64,000 bases of DNA, from positions 682,001 through 746,000 of the forward strand of contig NZ_JADYWE010000001.1 in the NCBI RefSeq assembly GCF_015864955.1, written 5' to 3'. This stretch comes from Salinibacterium sp. NK8237 (GTDB taxonomy: Bacteria; Actinomycetota; Actinomycetes; Actinomycetales; Microbacteriaceae). The notes under the pieces were generated by a model. The model worked only from the letters and a program-made list of their open reading frames with translations, had not been told where the DNA came from and ran no database searches. The position numbers and the translations under genes are program-made. Positions 9,031 to 15,256 of this stretch are shown piece after piece (positions within the stretch are counted from its first letter, which is position 1; each line of letters starts with the position of its first letter).

Positions 9031-9537
9031 TCAGAAGGGCTTGACTGCGCCGCTTCCTGCCGCAACGAGCTCGCCGTCTTCTGACGCCTGGGTTCCAGTT
9101 TCAGCCTCAGCCTCAGCCTCAGCCTCAGCGGCGGGGAAGGTGTCGTCGCTCTCGGTCTGGTTGCTCGCGGAGCTAACGCTGGAGATGGTGCGGGAGAACT
9201 GAGCAGTGCCCCACATGAGATCGTGGCCGAGTGAGTCGGCTTCGATTTCGATATTGATACCGCTGCGGTCAGCGTTCTCCCATTCGCGGATCTTCAGCCG
9301 ACCGCTGAGAACCACACGGTCGCCCTTGCCGATCGACGAAGCACTGTTGATCGCGAGCTGGCGGAATGACGTGATCGTGTACCAGTTGGTTTCGCCATCG
9401 ATCCAGCGCTGATTGTTGCGGTCGAACCGACGCTGCGTAGATGCGAGCCGAAACGACGTAATGGGCAAGCCTTCGCTCGTGACAATGTGCCGCGGCGTAG
9501 TAGCGACGAGCCCGGAAACGGTGATGGTGTCTGACAT
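9031..9537 (-). CDS. ssb: Single-stranded DNA-binding protein
   Basis: OB-fold ssDNA-binding protein. I start at ATG 9537 (MSDTITVSGLVATTP), which has AAGGAG seven bases upstream; the longer frame to 9642 is a read-through of the upstream region. Residues 1-110 carry SSB hallmarks such as FRLASTQRRFD, TNWYTITSFRQLA, GDRVVLSGRLKIREWE and IEIEADSLGHDL. The C-terminal 50 residues are acidic and include a run of alternating Ala-Glu. The tail lacks the canonical DDDIPF tip and ends SGAVKPF. It is not next to rpsF/rpsR, so it is probably a second SSB paralogue rather than the replicative one. Confidence 0.9.
   Translation of the reverse strand: MSDTITVSGLVATTPRHIVTSEGLPITSFRLASTQRRFDRNNQRWIDGETNWYTITSFRQLAINSASSIGKGDRVVLSGRLKIREWENADRSGINIEIEADSLGHDLMWGTAQFSRTISSVSSASNQTESDDTFPAAEAEAEAEAETGTQASEDGELVAAGSGAVKPF
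9102..9129. repeat. Hexanucleotide tandem repeat inside ssb
   Basis: The hexamer CAGCCT is repeated almost five times, encoding the alternating Ala-Glu run in the SSB tail. A change in copy number would keep the reading frame and only change tail length. Confidence 0.85.
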
Positions 9538-9739
9538 ATCTGCTCCTTCGTCTGGGCCACGAAGCGAACAACGCGGCCGATGTGGGAGACAGATGCGGGC
9601 CGACACTCGTGCCGGGAAGCCGACCCGGCATCCGTCTGACACCAGTGTTCGTCAGCACGCAACAGCGAGCGAGGTGCGCCTCAGCATCTGTGGATGCAGG
9701 ACACACCGCGCCCGCTATCAGGAGAAGTGGGCAGCCAGC

Positions 9740-9952
9740 CTAGTGCTCGCGGAACTCAGGCCAGGCCGTGCCGGGAAGCAGGTTTGCGTGCAGAGCGGAC
9801 TTCGCGGCATCCAGAGTCGGATACACCGCTCGATAGTCTTCATCTTTCAATAACTTGAAGGTGAACCCGTCTGTTACCCGGTGCACCGAGCCAACTGCTC
9901 CTGCCTGAGTGAACGCCACCCAGGTTTGTCCGGTCAGAGTGTGATTTGTCAT
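9740..9952 (-). CDS. Short conserved-looking protein of unknown function
   Basis: A 70-residue protein with a strong start: AAGGAGG six bases before ATG 9952. It reads MTNHTLTGQTWVAFT, then GSVHRVTDGFTFKLLK, and ends with a helix starting YPTLDAAKSAL. The pattern of a strand pair, a GxVHR turn and a terminal helix also occurs in the 82-residue protein at 11800-12048, so the two may be distant paralogues. There is no signal peptide, membrane segment or cysteine. Function is unknown. Confidence 0.72.
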   Translation of the reverse strand: MTNHTLTGQTWVAFTQAGAVGSVHRVTDGFTFKLLKDEDYRAVYPTLDAAKSALHANLLPGTAWPEFREH

Positions 9953-10079
9953 TTCCGAACCTCCTTCGAATTAGTGAGAAAACGACGCCACTGTCGCTTG
10001 TTAACGACCGTACGCCGCCTCGCGATGAAGATAAAGACCTTCACCTGAGACGGCGCACAGAATGTGTGGCTGTCGCGGA

Positions 10080-10601
10080 TTACTTGATGTAACTCGAGAA
10101 CGACGACCGAATCTTGTTGACCTTGGGCAATGCCACCGCCATGCAGTAACCCTGACCGGGGTTCTTGGCAAAGAAGTCCTGGTGATACGCCTCAGCGTTG
10201 TAGTACGTGTCGAGAGGCTCGATCGTGGTCACGATGCCACCATCCCAGTATTCGGATGCGCGGTCACGGGCGGCCTCAAAGAGAGCCTTCTGCTCGTCGT
10301 CTTCGTAGAACATCGCCGAACGGTACGACGTGCCGACATCGTTGCCCTGCCGATTGAGCTGGCGCGGGTCGTGGAGGGTGAAGTACACGTCAAGAATGAC
10401 TTCGTCGGGGATGACCTCAGGGTCAAAGGTGACCGCAACCGCTTCTGCGTGGCCGGTGGTCTCAGTGCATACCAGCTCGTAGCTGGGGTTGGGCACTGTG
10501 CCTCCGGTGTATCCAGAGACTACGTCGGTGACGCCGTTGAGGGTGCGGTAGACCGCATCGAGGCACCAGAAACAGCCGCCTGCGAGATGAAATGTGTGCA
10601 T
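10080..10601 (-). CDS. msrA: Peptide-methionine (S)-S-oxide reductase
   Basis: Repairs oxidised methionine (S-sulfoxide) in proteins, using thioredoxin as reductant. The active-site motif GCFWC is at residues 9-13, with catalytic Cys10, followed by YTGGTVPNPSYELVCTETTGHAE. A C-terminal GQGYCMAVALPK supplies the recycling cysteine. The 173-residue length is standard. The gene is single and divergent from the aldo/keto reductase gene, with about 90 bases between the starts. Confidence 0.95.
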   Translation of the reverse strand: MHTFHLAGGCFWCLDAVYRTLNGVTDVVSGYTGGTVPNPSYELVCTETTGHAEAVAVTFDPEVIPDEVILDVYFTLHDPRQLNRQGNDVGTSYRSAMFYEDDEQKALFEAARDRASEYWDGGIVTTIEPLDTYYNAEAYHQDFFAKNPGQGYCMAVALPKVNKIRSSFSSYIK

Positions 10602-10691
10602 AAGTTGAGCCTACTTTCTTGGGCTGGATGTCTCATACAACGCACACCTCGCGCGCTGTGTTCCCTCAGTCTCTGGGCATATGCTGAACGA

Positions 10692-11699
10692 ATGCCTTAC
10701 GAAGCCTCCCTCACCAGATACGACACCACTGAATACCACCGCGTAGGCCACAGCGGGCTAAAACTGCCCGCGATCTCCTTGGGATTGTGGAACAACTTCG
10801 GTGACGACCGCCCGCGCGCGACACAGCGAGCTATCTTGCGCCGCGCCTTCGATCTCGGCATCACTCACTTCGATCTGGCTAACAACTATGGCCCCGGAAT
10901 CGGTGCCGCCGAGCGCAACTTTGGCGAGATCTTTGCCGACGACTTCGAGCCCTACCGCGATGAACTGATCATCTCGACCAAGGCTGGCTACACAATGGGA
11001 GTTGGGCCATACCAAGACTGGGGTTCACGCAAATACTTGCTCTCATCTCTCGATGCAAGCCTCGACCGCATGGGCCTCGACTATGTCGACATCTACTACC
11101 ACCACCGCCCCGATCCCGAGACCCCCATCGAAGAAACGATGGGCGCATTGGCCACCGCAGTGAACTCGGGTAAAGCGCTGTACGTTGGCGTCTCGAACTA
11201 CAGCCCCGAGCAGACCGTTGCCGCCGCCGCCGCACTCGCGGAGTACGGCATCCCGCTCACTATTCACCAGCCGCGTTACAACATGTTCGATCGCCACATC
11301 GAAGGCGGACTCTTTCCCGTGCTCGACGAGGTTGGTGCCGGCAGTATCGTGTTCTCTCCGCTCGCACAGGGCTTGCTGACCGACCGTTACTTGGATGGCA
11401 CGATCCCCGACGGATCTCGTGCGTCAGAAGGTCGCTGGCTCCAGCCCGGCCCCATCGGCGACACCTACCTGCAACGCGTTCGAGCTCTGAACGAGATTGC
11501 TCAGAACCGTGGGCAGAGTCTCGCTCAGCTCGCACTCACCTGGGTGCTGCGTCATCCGCAGGTCACGTCGGCCCTCGTGGGGGCTAGCAGCGTCGCTCAG
11601 TTGGAGAACAGCTTCGCGGCCCTCGAAGGCCCAGCATTGACGGATGCCGAACGTGCCGCCATCGAGCCGCTCGCGGTCGACGGCACGGCTTTGCGCTAA
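10692..11699 (+). CDS. Aldo/keto reductase, YghZ-like
   Basis: NADPH-dependent reductase of the YghZ/GPR subgroup, in which members reduce methylglyoxal and other aldehydes. I start at ATG 10692 (MPYEASLTRY); the open frame continues upstream but only as an antisense shadow of msrA. The catalytic tetrad can be seen: Asp in FDLANNYGP, Tyr in NNYG, Lys in ISTKAGYTM and His in IYYHHRPDP. The C-terminal part has the cofactor-binding ALVGASSVAQLENS. The 335-residue length is usual for the subgroup. Confidence 0.92.
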   Translation: MPYEASLTRYDTTEYHRVGHSGLKLPAISLGLWNNFGDDRPRATQRAILRRAFDLGITHFDLANNYGPGIGAAERNFGEIFADDFEPYRDELIISTKAGYTMGVGPYQDWGSRKYLLSSLDASLDRMGLDYVDIYYHHRPDPETPIEETMGALATAVNSGKALYVGVSNYSPEQTVAAAAALAEYGIPLTIHQPRYNMFDRHIEGGLFPVLDEVGAGSIVFSPLAQGLLTDRYLDGTIPDGSRASEGRWLQPGPIGDTYLQRVRALNEIAQNRGQSLAQLALTWVLRHPQVTSALVGASSVAQLENSFAALEGPALTDAERAAIEPLAVDGTALR

Positions 11700-11717
11700 C
11701 CAAACCTCGTCATTGAG

Positions 11718-11797
11718 GTGCTCCTGACGAACGAATGTCAGTGTTCGAACATATATTCGAATCATTCCTATTCGCGTTCGATATCTGTCAGGAGCAC
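11718..11797. repeat. Long-spaced perfect inverted repeat
   Basis: An 11-base sequence GTGCTCCTGAC (11718-11728) is repeated in perfect inverted form, GTCAGGAGCAC, at 11787-11797. The second arm contains the AGGAG that serves as ribosome site of the next small gene, so pairing in RNA would hide it if transcription starts upstream of the first arm. The 58-base loop holds an SOS-box-like palindrome. Confidence 0.75.
11745..11760. promoter_or_regulatory. LexA/SOS-box-like palindrome
   Basis: The 16 bases TCGAACATATATTCGA match the actinobacterial LexA operator TCGAAC-N4-GTTCGA at 11 of 12 defined positions. The site is 40 bases before the start of the 82-residue protein gene. The match is seen directly; LexA binding is inferred. 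Confidence 0.5.
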
Positions 11798-11799
11798 CC

Positions 11800-12048
11800 A
11801 TGACCACCACTCTCGACTTCGCTGGCCCCACGCGCTCGATTCGCTCAAACGTTGTGACGGTTCAACTCAACGACGATCTCTGGCGCATTACGCGCCCCGA
11901 CGGCGAAGTGTTGGGCTACGTTCACCGCTGGCAATCCACTGCAGGGTTCCGTTTTCAAGCCAAGCGCATGCTTCAGCGCCAGCGCCGCTTTTTGCCGCTC
12001 GGAGATTTTTGGACCATCGACGATGCTCTGGATATCTTCCGGTTTTGA
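11800..12048 (+). CDS. Short protein of unknown function, possibly SOS-controlled
   Basis: An 82-residue basic protein beginning MTTTLDFAGPTRSIRSNVV. AGGAG lies six bases before ATG 11800. It has a strand-rich core (LWRITRPDGEVLGYVHR), then GFRFQAKRMLQRQRRFLPLG, and ends in a short helix (TIDDALDIFRF). No signal peptide, cysteine or known catalytic motif is present. The pattern resembles the 70-residue protein at 9740-9952. The SOS-like palindrome and long inverted repeat upstream suggest stress-linked control. Function is unknown. Confidence 0.72.
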   Translation: MTTTLDFAGPTRSIRSNVVTVQLNDDLWRITRPDGEVLGYVHRWQSTAGFRFQAKRMLQRQRRFLPLGDFWTIDDALDIFRF

Positions 12049-12103
12049 TGTGACGCGCCTGTCGCTATCGGGCCACATGCGCTAGCCGGGTTACAGTGCC
12101 AAC

Positions 12104-12760
12104 ATGATTCTTGAGTGGTGGAACGACATCGTCGACTGGTTCAACTCCGATGCGGGCTGGACGTTTATCACGAACGCTCTTGTGCCCTTCCTCGCGATTG
12201 TTGTCGGAGGAATCATCGTCGGCCTGATCGCGCGCTCGTCGCTGCGTCGCCTCATCGGCCACCAAGACCGTCAGGCCAAAGCTGCCGCTGTTGCCGCGCT
12301 CATCTCTTCTGGCCGTCGCGCTGCCACCTGGAGCACTCTTTCCGCTGGCGAAAAAGAGCACGTCGACTATCTGGCGAGCGAAGCCGAAGTTCGCGTTCGC
12401 CTGCTCCCCCTCAAGGGTGCAGACATCGCCGCCGACTGGGCTTCTCACAAGCTCGCCGCGATGAAGAAAAACTCGGTCAACTACAGCTTCCAGGCTGAAC
12501 AAGACCTCGCAGAGCTTCAAGAAGGTCTCCTCAATTGGCAAGCCCGCCCCGGTCGCGCCAAAAAGCTCTTCGCTCAAGACCTCGCCAGCTGGAAGTATGA
12601 GACCGGCGAAGCCGAAGACGAACTGGTCGTCAAGCAGCAAGAGTGGGCATCACGTCAAGCTGCCGAGGGCACAACGACGACGACCTCGACACCCTCTTCT
12701 GCATCAACAAGCGGTTCGGAAGCGACTCCCACCGTCGCCATCACTCCCGACCGCGACTAA
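12104..12760 (+). CDS. Single-pass membrane protein, unknown function
   Basis: A 218-residue protein with one clear membrane helix at about residues 22-44 (NALVPFLAIVVGGIIVGLIA), preceded by a Trp-rich amphipathic start MILEWWNDIVDWF. After the helix comes a basic, Ala-rich cytoplasmic region with likely helical hairpins (residues 50-185) and a Thr/Ser-rich tail with the run TTTTTSTPSS. This layout is typical of uncharacterised actinobacterial membrane proteins. It converges on the lipoprotein gene at 12781 with a 20-base gap. Confidence 0.75.
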   Translation: MILEWWNDIVDWFNSDAGWTFITNALVPFLAIVVGGIIVGLIARSSLRRLIGHQDRQAKAAAVAALISSGRRAATWSTLSAGEKEHVDYLASEAEVRVRLLPLKGADIAADWASHKLAAMKKNSVNYSFQAEQDLAELQEGLLNWQARPGRAKKLFAQDLASWKYETGEAEDELVVKQQEWASRQAAEGTTTTTSTPSSASTSGSEATPTVAITPDRD

Positions 12761-12780
12761 AAATACGCAAAGCGGGCCTT

Positions 12781-13185
12781 CTACGCGTCGGGGCCTTCAA
12801 CGGCAATTACACGCGCAGACCACGGACAAAAACTGTCTGAAACCAAAGCGTCATCTTCCACATATTGCGGAATACCGTCGCACTGCTCAGCCGTGATGTT
12901 GGTGAATGTGAAAGTCGCAGGATCGATGTGCCACGACCACGGTGCATTTACCGACGAATCCCCACGCACGACGACACCCTGAGGCACAGTCTCCAAGTTC
13001 TCCCCCGCCAACAACCCCTTGGCATGCTCAATGAGTTCCGGCGTCGCCAATTCAATCGTGAATTGCCCGCCACTGGAAACCTCAAAAATAGCGACCGTCG
13101 GCTCGGGTCCAGCAATACACCCCGAGAGCGTCGCCAAAGACACCACTGCGACAACGGCCGCGGCGAGAGCAGCCCGAGAATTCAC
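12781..13185 (-). CDS. Lipoprotein with BP74-like domain
   Basis: A 134-residue protein starting at GTG 13185, with signal peptide and lipobox LSGC at about residues 20-23. The mature part reads FEVSSGGQFTIELATPELIEHA, then NAPWSWHIDPATFTF, EQCDG, and SFCPWSARVIAVEG. This order of a leading strand, helix, N-x-PWSWHxDP, C-D-G and C-P-W resembles the N-terminal domain of Dictyostelium BP74-type proteins, which also occurs in bacteria. Two cysteines (EQCDG and SFCPW) may pair. Its job on the cell surface is unknown. Nine bases separate it from the upstream DUF1801 gene, so they are probably cotranscribed. Confidence 0.72.
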   Translation of the reverse strand: MNSRAALAAAVVAVVSLATLSGCIAGPEPTVAIFEVSSGGQFTIELATPELIEHAKGLLAGENLETVPQGVVVRGDSSVNAPWSWHIDPATFTFTNITAEQCDGIPQYVEDDALVSDSFCPWSARVIAVEGPDA

Positions 13186-13194
13186 GGCGATGCC

Positions 13195-13632
13195 TCAGTT
13201 GTCTGTGGCCAGCGCGTCGAAATCGAACCGGGCAACCTCGTAGCTGCGCGTCAGCAGCTCCTCGAGAACCGTCAGATCGACATCCGCTAACTTCTTGATA
13301 TAGAGACAGCCCACTGCAAGTTCGTGGGCACCAAGGCGTTCCAACAACTCAGGGAACTCCCGAAAATTGCGAGCCGTATACAGCGAGATCTTGGCCTTGC
13401 GTGGTGAAAAACCAATCGTGGCCGTATCGCCTTCGCGACCAGTGGCATAGCGGTAATGACTTGACCCGAAGCCGATGATCGATGGCCCCCACATCACCGC
13501 GGACTGCCCCGAGGCCCGACCGAAGATTTCCAGCAGAATTCGCGCCTCATCTTGCCGGCGCTCGGTTGGCACGGAGTCAATGAACTCAGCGACAGTGACA
13601 GCGGTGGGGGCTGTCTTGTTCGATGCATTCAC
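13195..13632 (-). CDS. DUF1801 domain protein
   Basis: A 145-residue cytoplasmic protein with the DUF1801/YdhG pattern: helix with RRQDEARILLEIFGRASG, then MWGPSIIGFGSSHYRYATGREGD, IGFSPRKAKISLY, and GCLYIKKLADVDLTVLEELL. The fold is related to iron-chaperone-like proteins, but no biochemical role is established. The start is GTG 13632. It lies between the tRNA-Arg gene and the BP74-like lipoprotein gene. Confidence 0.85.
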   Translation of the reverse strand: MNASNKTAPTAVTVAEFIDSVPTERRQDEARILLEIFGRASGQSAVMWGPSIIGFGSSHYRYATGREGDTATIGFSPRKAKISLYTARNFREFPELLERLGAHELAVGCLYIKKLADVDLTVLEELLTRSYEVARFDFDALATDN

Positions 13633-13657
13633 GTCAGAACCATCCCGTTCTCTGCGG

Positions 13658-13730
13658 TGCCCTCGGCAGGATTCGAACCTGCGGCCAAGAGATTAGAAGG
13701 CTCCTGCTCTATCCCCTGAGCTACGAGGGC
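13658..13730 (-). tRNA. tRNA-Arg (anticodon TCT)
   Basis: A 73-base cloverleaf reads from 13730 down: acceptor GCCCTCG pairing with CGAGGGC, D arm AGCTCAGGGGATAGAGC, anticodon loop CTTCTAA giving anticodon TCT for AGA codons, and T arm with GGTTCGAATCC. The discriminator is A. The 3' CCA is not fully encoded (A, CC, then G). Confidence 0.96.
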
Positions 13731-13783
13731 GGGGTATACGCGTTAAACGATAGCGTGTCAGCCGCGTGGTGGCGTTTCAACCG

Positions 13784-14086
13784 CTACACGGCTTTCGCGA
13801 GCGCCACCAGCATCTGGTTGAGCGTAGGGGCGCCCTGGGCACGAAAAACTTCTTCTCCCTGCGCAGACACGATAACGATGGTGGGAGTAGAGGTGATACC
13901 AGCCTGCTCGGCGCGGTCCGACTCGCGGGCGACATCCAATTCTGCATATGTCACCGCGGGTACGAGGCGCGCCACCTCGTCGAGGGTTCGGCGCGCCGTC
14001 GTACACGGGTCACAAAAGGCAGAAGAAAAGAACAGCACGGTTGGCTGTTCAGAGGTGCTGCTGTTAGAGGTCGTTTCGTTCGTCAA
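13784..14086 (-). CDS. Thioredoxin-fold protein with CDPC active site
   Basis: A 100-residue thioredoxin-like protein with the redox motif CDPC at residues 25-28 in SSAFCDPCTTARRTL and a cis-Pro motif STPTIVIV. There is no signal peptide, so it is cytosolic. The start is TTG 14086 with GGAAG upstream; the coding region overlaps the end of the preceding gene by 23 bases, so the two are probably translationally coupled. The middle pair DP differs from the classical GP and suggests a specialised reductase. Confidence 0.85.
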   Translation of the reverse strand: MTNETTSNSSTSEQPTVLFFSSAFCDPCTTARRTLDEVARLVPAVTYAELDVARESDRAEQAGITSTPTIVIVSAQGEEVFRAQGAPTLNQMLVALAKAV

Positions 14087-14342
14087 GGTCTTCCAGAGGG
14101 TCGCTATCGGCCTGATCCCACGTGTAAGTGACGTGGACTTTATCGCCGACCTGCTTCGCTACCGGAGATTCGTAACGCAATTGCGTTTCGGAACCTACAG
14201 CGTCTGCGGCGATCAGGGTCACATAATCATCCCATCCCTCCTCGGTTGCAATACGCGTATCGTTCTGGCCGTTGTACGGGCCGCCGACAAAAAACACGAT
14301 GTACTCGTCGCCGTGCGCGAGAGTGGGGGTTGATTCGCTCAT
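14064..14342 (-). CDS. Hypothetical protein paired with thioredoxin gene
   Basis: A 92-residue acidic protein; I start at ATG 14342 (MSESTPTLAHGDEYIVFFVGGPYNGQND is the beginning in part). The longer frame to 14411 would run into the oligoribonuclease start. It contains GGPYNGQND and a strand-rich middle with no membrane segment. The 3' end overlaps the thioredoxin-like gene. No family was recognised. Confidence 0.65.
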   Translation of the reverse strand: MSESTPTLAHGDEYIVFFVGGPYNGQNDTRIATEEGWDDYVTLIAADAVGSETQLRYESPVAKQVGDKVHVTYTWDQADSDPLEDLDERNDL

Positions 14343-14409
14343 GACCACAGGTTTACCAGACAAGAGTGGGCGAACGCTGGTGACATTTCGGGAGCGGTAG
14401 AATCGGTGC

Positions 14410-15030
14410 ATGGCATCACACGCTGATTATCTGGTTTGGATCGACTGCGAGATGACGGGACTGGATGTCGAAATCGACGAACTCGTCGAGGTTGCAGTGG
14501 TTATCACTGACTACGACCTCGTTCCCGTCGATGAGGGAATGACAATTGTCATTAAGCCCAGTGAGGCTGCTCTTGAGAATATGGGCGAGTTCGTCACCAA
14601 GATGCACACCTCGAGCGGGCTCATCGAAGAGATGCCGAACGGCGTTTCTCTTGCGGATGCCGAGTTCGCCGTGAACGAGTACATCGTGCGCTACGTGCCG
14701 AACGCCCGCACCGCTCCGATGGCCGGCAACACTATTGGCACCGATCGCACCTTCCTAGCCAAGTACATGCCCCGCGTCGACACTCACCTGCACTACCGCA
14801 GCGTCGATGTGTCTTCGATCAAAGAATTGTCGAAGCGTTGGTTTCCCCGCGTGTACTTCAACGCGCCGGATAAAAACGGCGGTCACCGGGCCCTCGCCGA
14901 CATTCTCGAGTCCATTCGCGAGCTCGATTATTACCGCAAAGCGGTCTTTGTGGGCGAGCCAGGACCGACGACAGAACAGGTTCAAGCAATTTCTGCTGAC
15001 GTAGTGGCTGGATTCGCTCCGCGGTTGTAA
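14410..15030 (+). CDS. orn: Oligoribonuclease
   Basis: 3'-to-5' exonuclease of the DEDDh family that degrades 2-5-mer RNA, including pGpG from c-di-GMP turnover. Exo I is [10 protein letters not shown] (Asp12, Glu14), Exo II includes [17 protein letters not shown], and Exo III is [18 protein letters not shown] with the His and Asp. The length of 206 residues is normal. The start is ATG 14410, divergent from the hypothetical gene at 14342. The tRNA-His gene lies 45 bases downstream. Confidence 0.96.
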   Translation: MASHADYLVWIDCEMTGLDVEIDELVEVAVVITDYDLVPVDEGMTIVIKPSEAALENMGEFVTKMHTSSGLIEEMPNGVSLADAEFAVNEYIVRYVPNARTAPMAGNTIGTDRTFLAKYMPRVDTHLHYRSVDVSSIKELSKRWFPRVYFNAPDKNGGHRALADILESIRELDYYRKAVFVGEPGPTTEQVQAISADVVAGFAPRL

Positions 15031-15075
15031 TACACTTATACAGTTGCTTATCGCCGCAAGGCGAAAAACAACCTT

Positions 15076-15152
15076 GGTGGGCGTAGCTCAGTTGGTAGAG
15101 CGCTGGCTTGTGGAGCCGGAAGTCGCGGGTTCGAGCCCCGTCGTTCACCCCA
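15076..15152 (+). tRNA. tRNA-His (anticodon GTG)
   Basis: A cloverleaf with an extra G at position -1 (15076) facing C73, as required by histidyl-tRNA synthetase. Acceptor GTGGGCG pairs with CGTTCAC using two G-T pairs; anticodon loop CTTGTGG gives GTG; T arm contains GGTTCGAGCCC. CCA is encoded at 15150-15152. Confidence 0.96.
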
Positions 15153-15156
15153 AGAT

Positions 15157-15216
15157 AATGAGGCCCAAACCCTCGAGACGAGCACTATGTCTCGCGAGGG
15201 GTTGGGCCTCATTTTT
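15157..15216 (+). terminator. Rho-independent terminator after tRNA-His
   Basis: AATGAGGCCCAAACCCT (15157-15173) pairs with AGGGGTTGGGCCTCATT (15197-15213) around a loop that itself can fold, and the stem is followed by five T residues. It is placed directly after the tRNA-His gene on the plus strand. Confidence 0.85.
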
Positions 15217-15256
15217 GTTTCTCAGCTGTGCTTGTGCTGCAGCGAGCGCTCAATCA

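Noticed and set aside
10062..10691. N-terminal 210-residue extension of the aldo/keto reductase frame
   Set aside because: It lies antisense to msrA, has no family features, and the reductase domain begins with a normal ATG at 10692.
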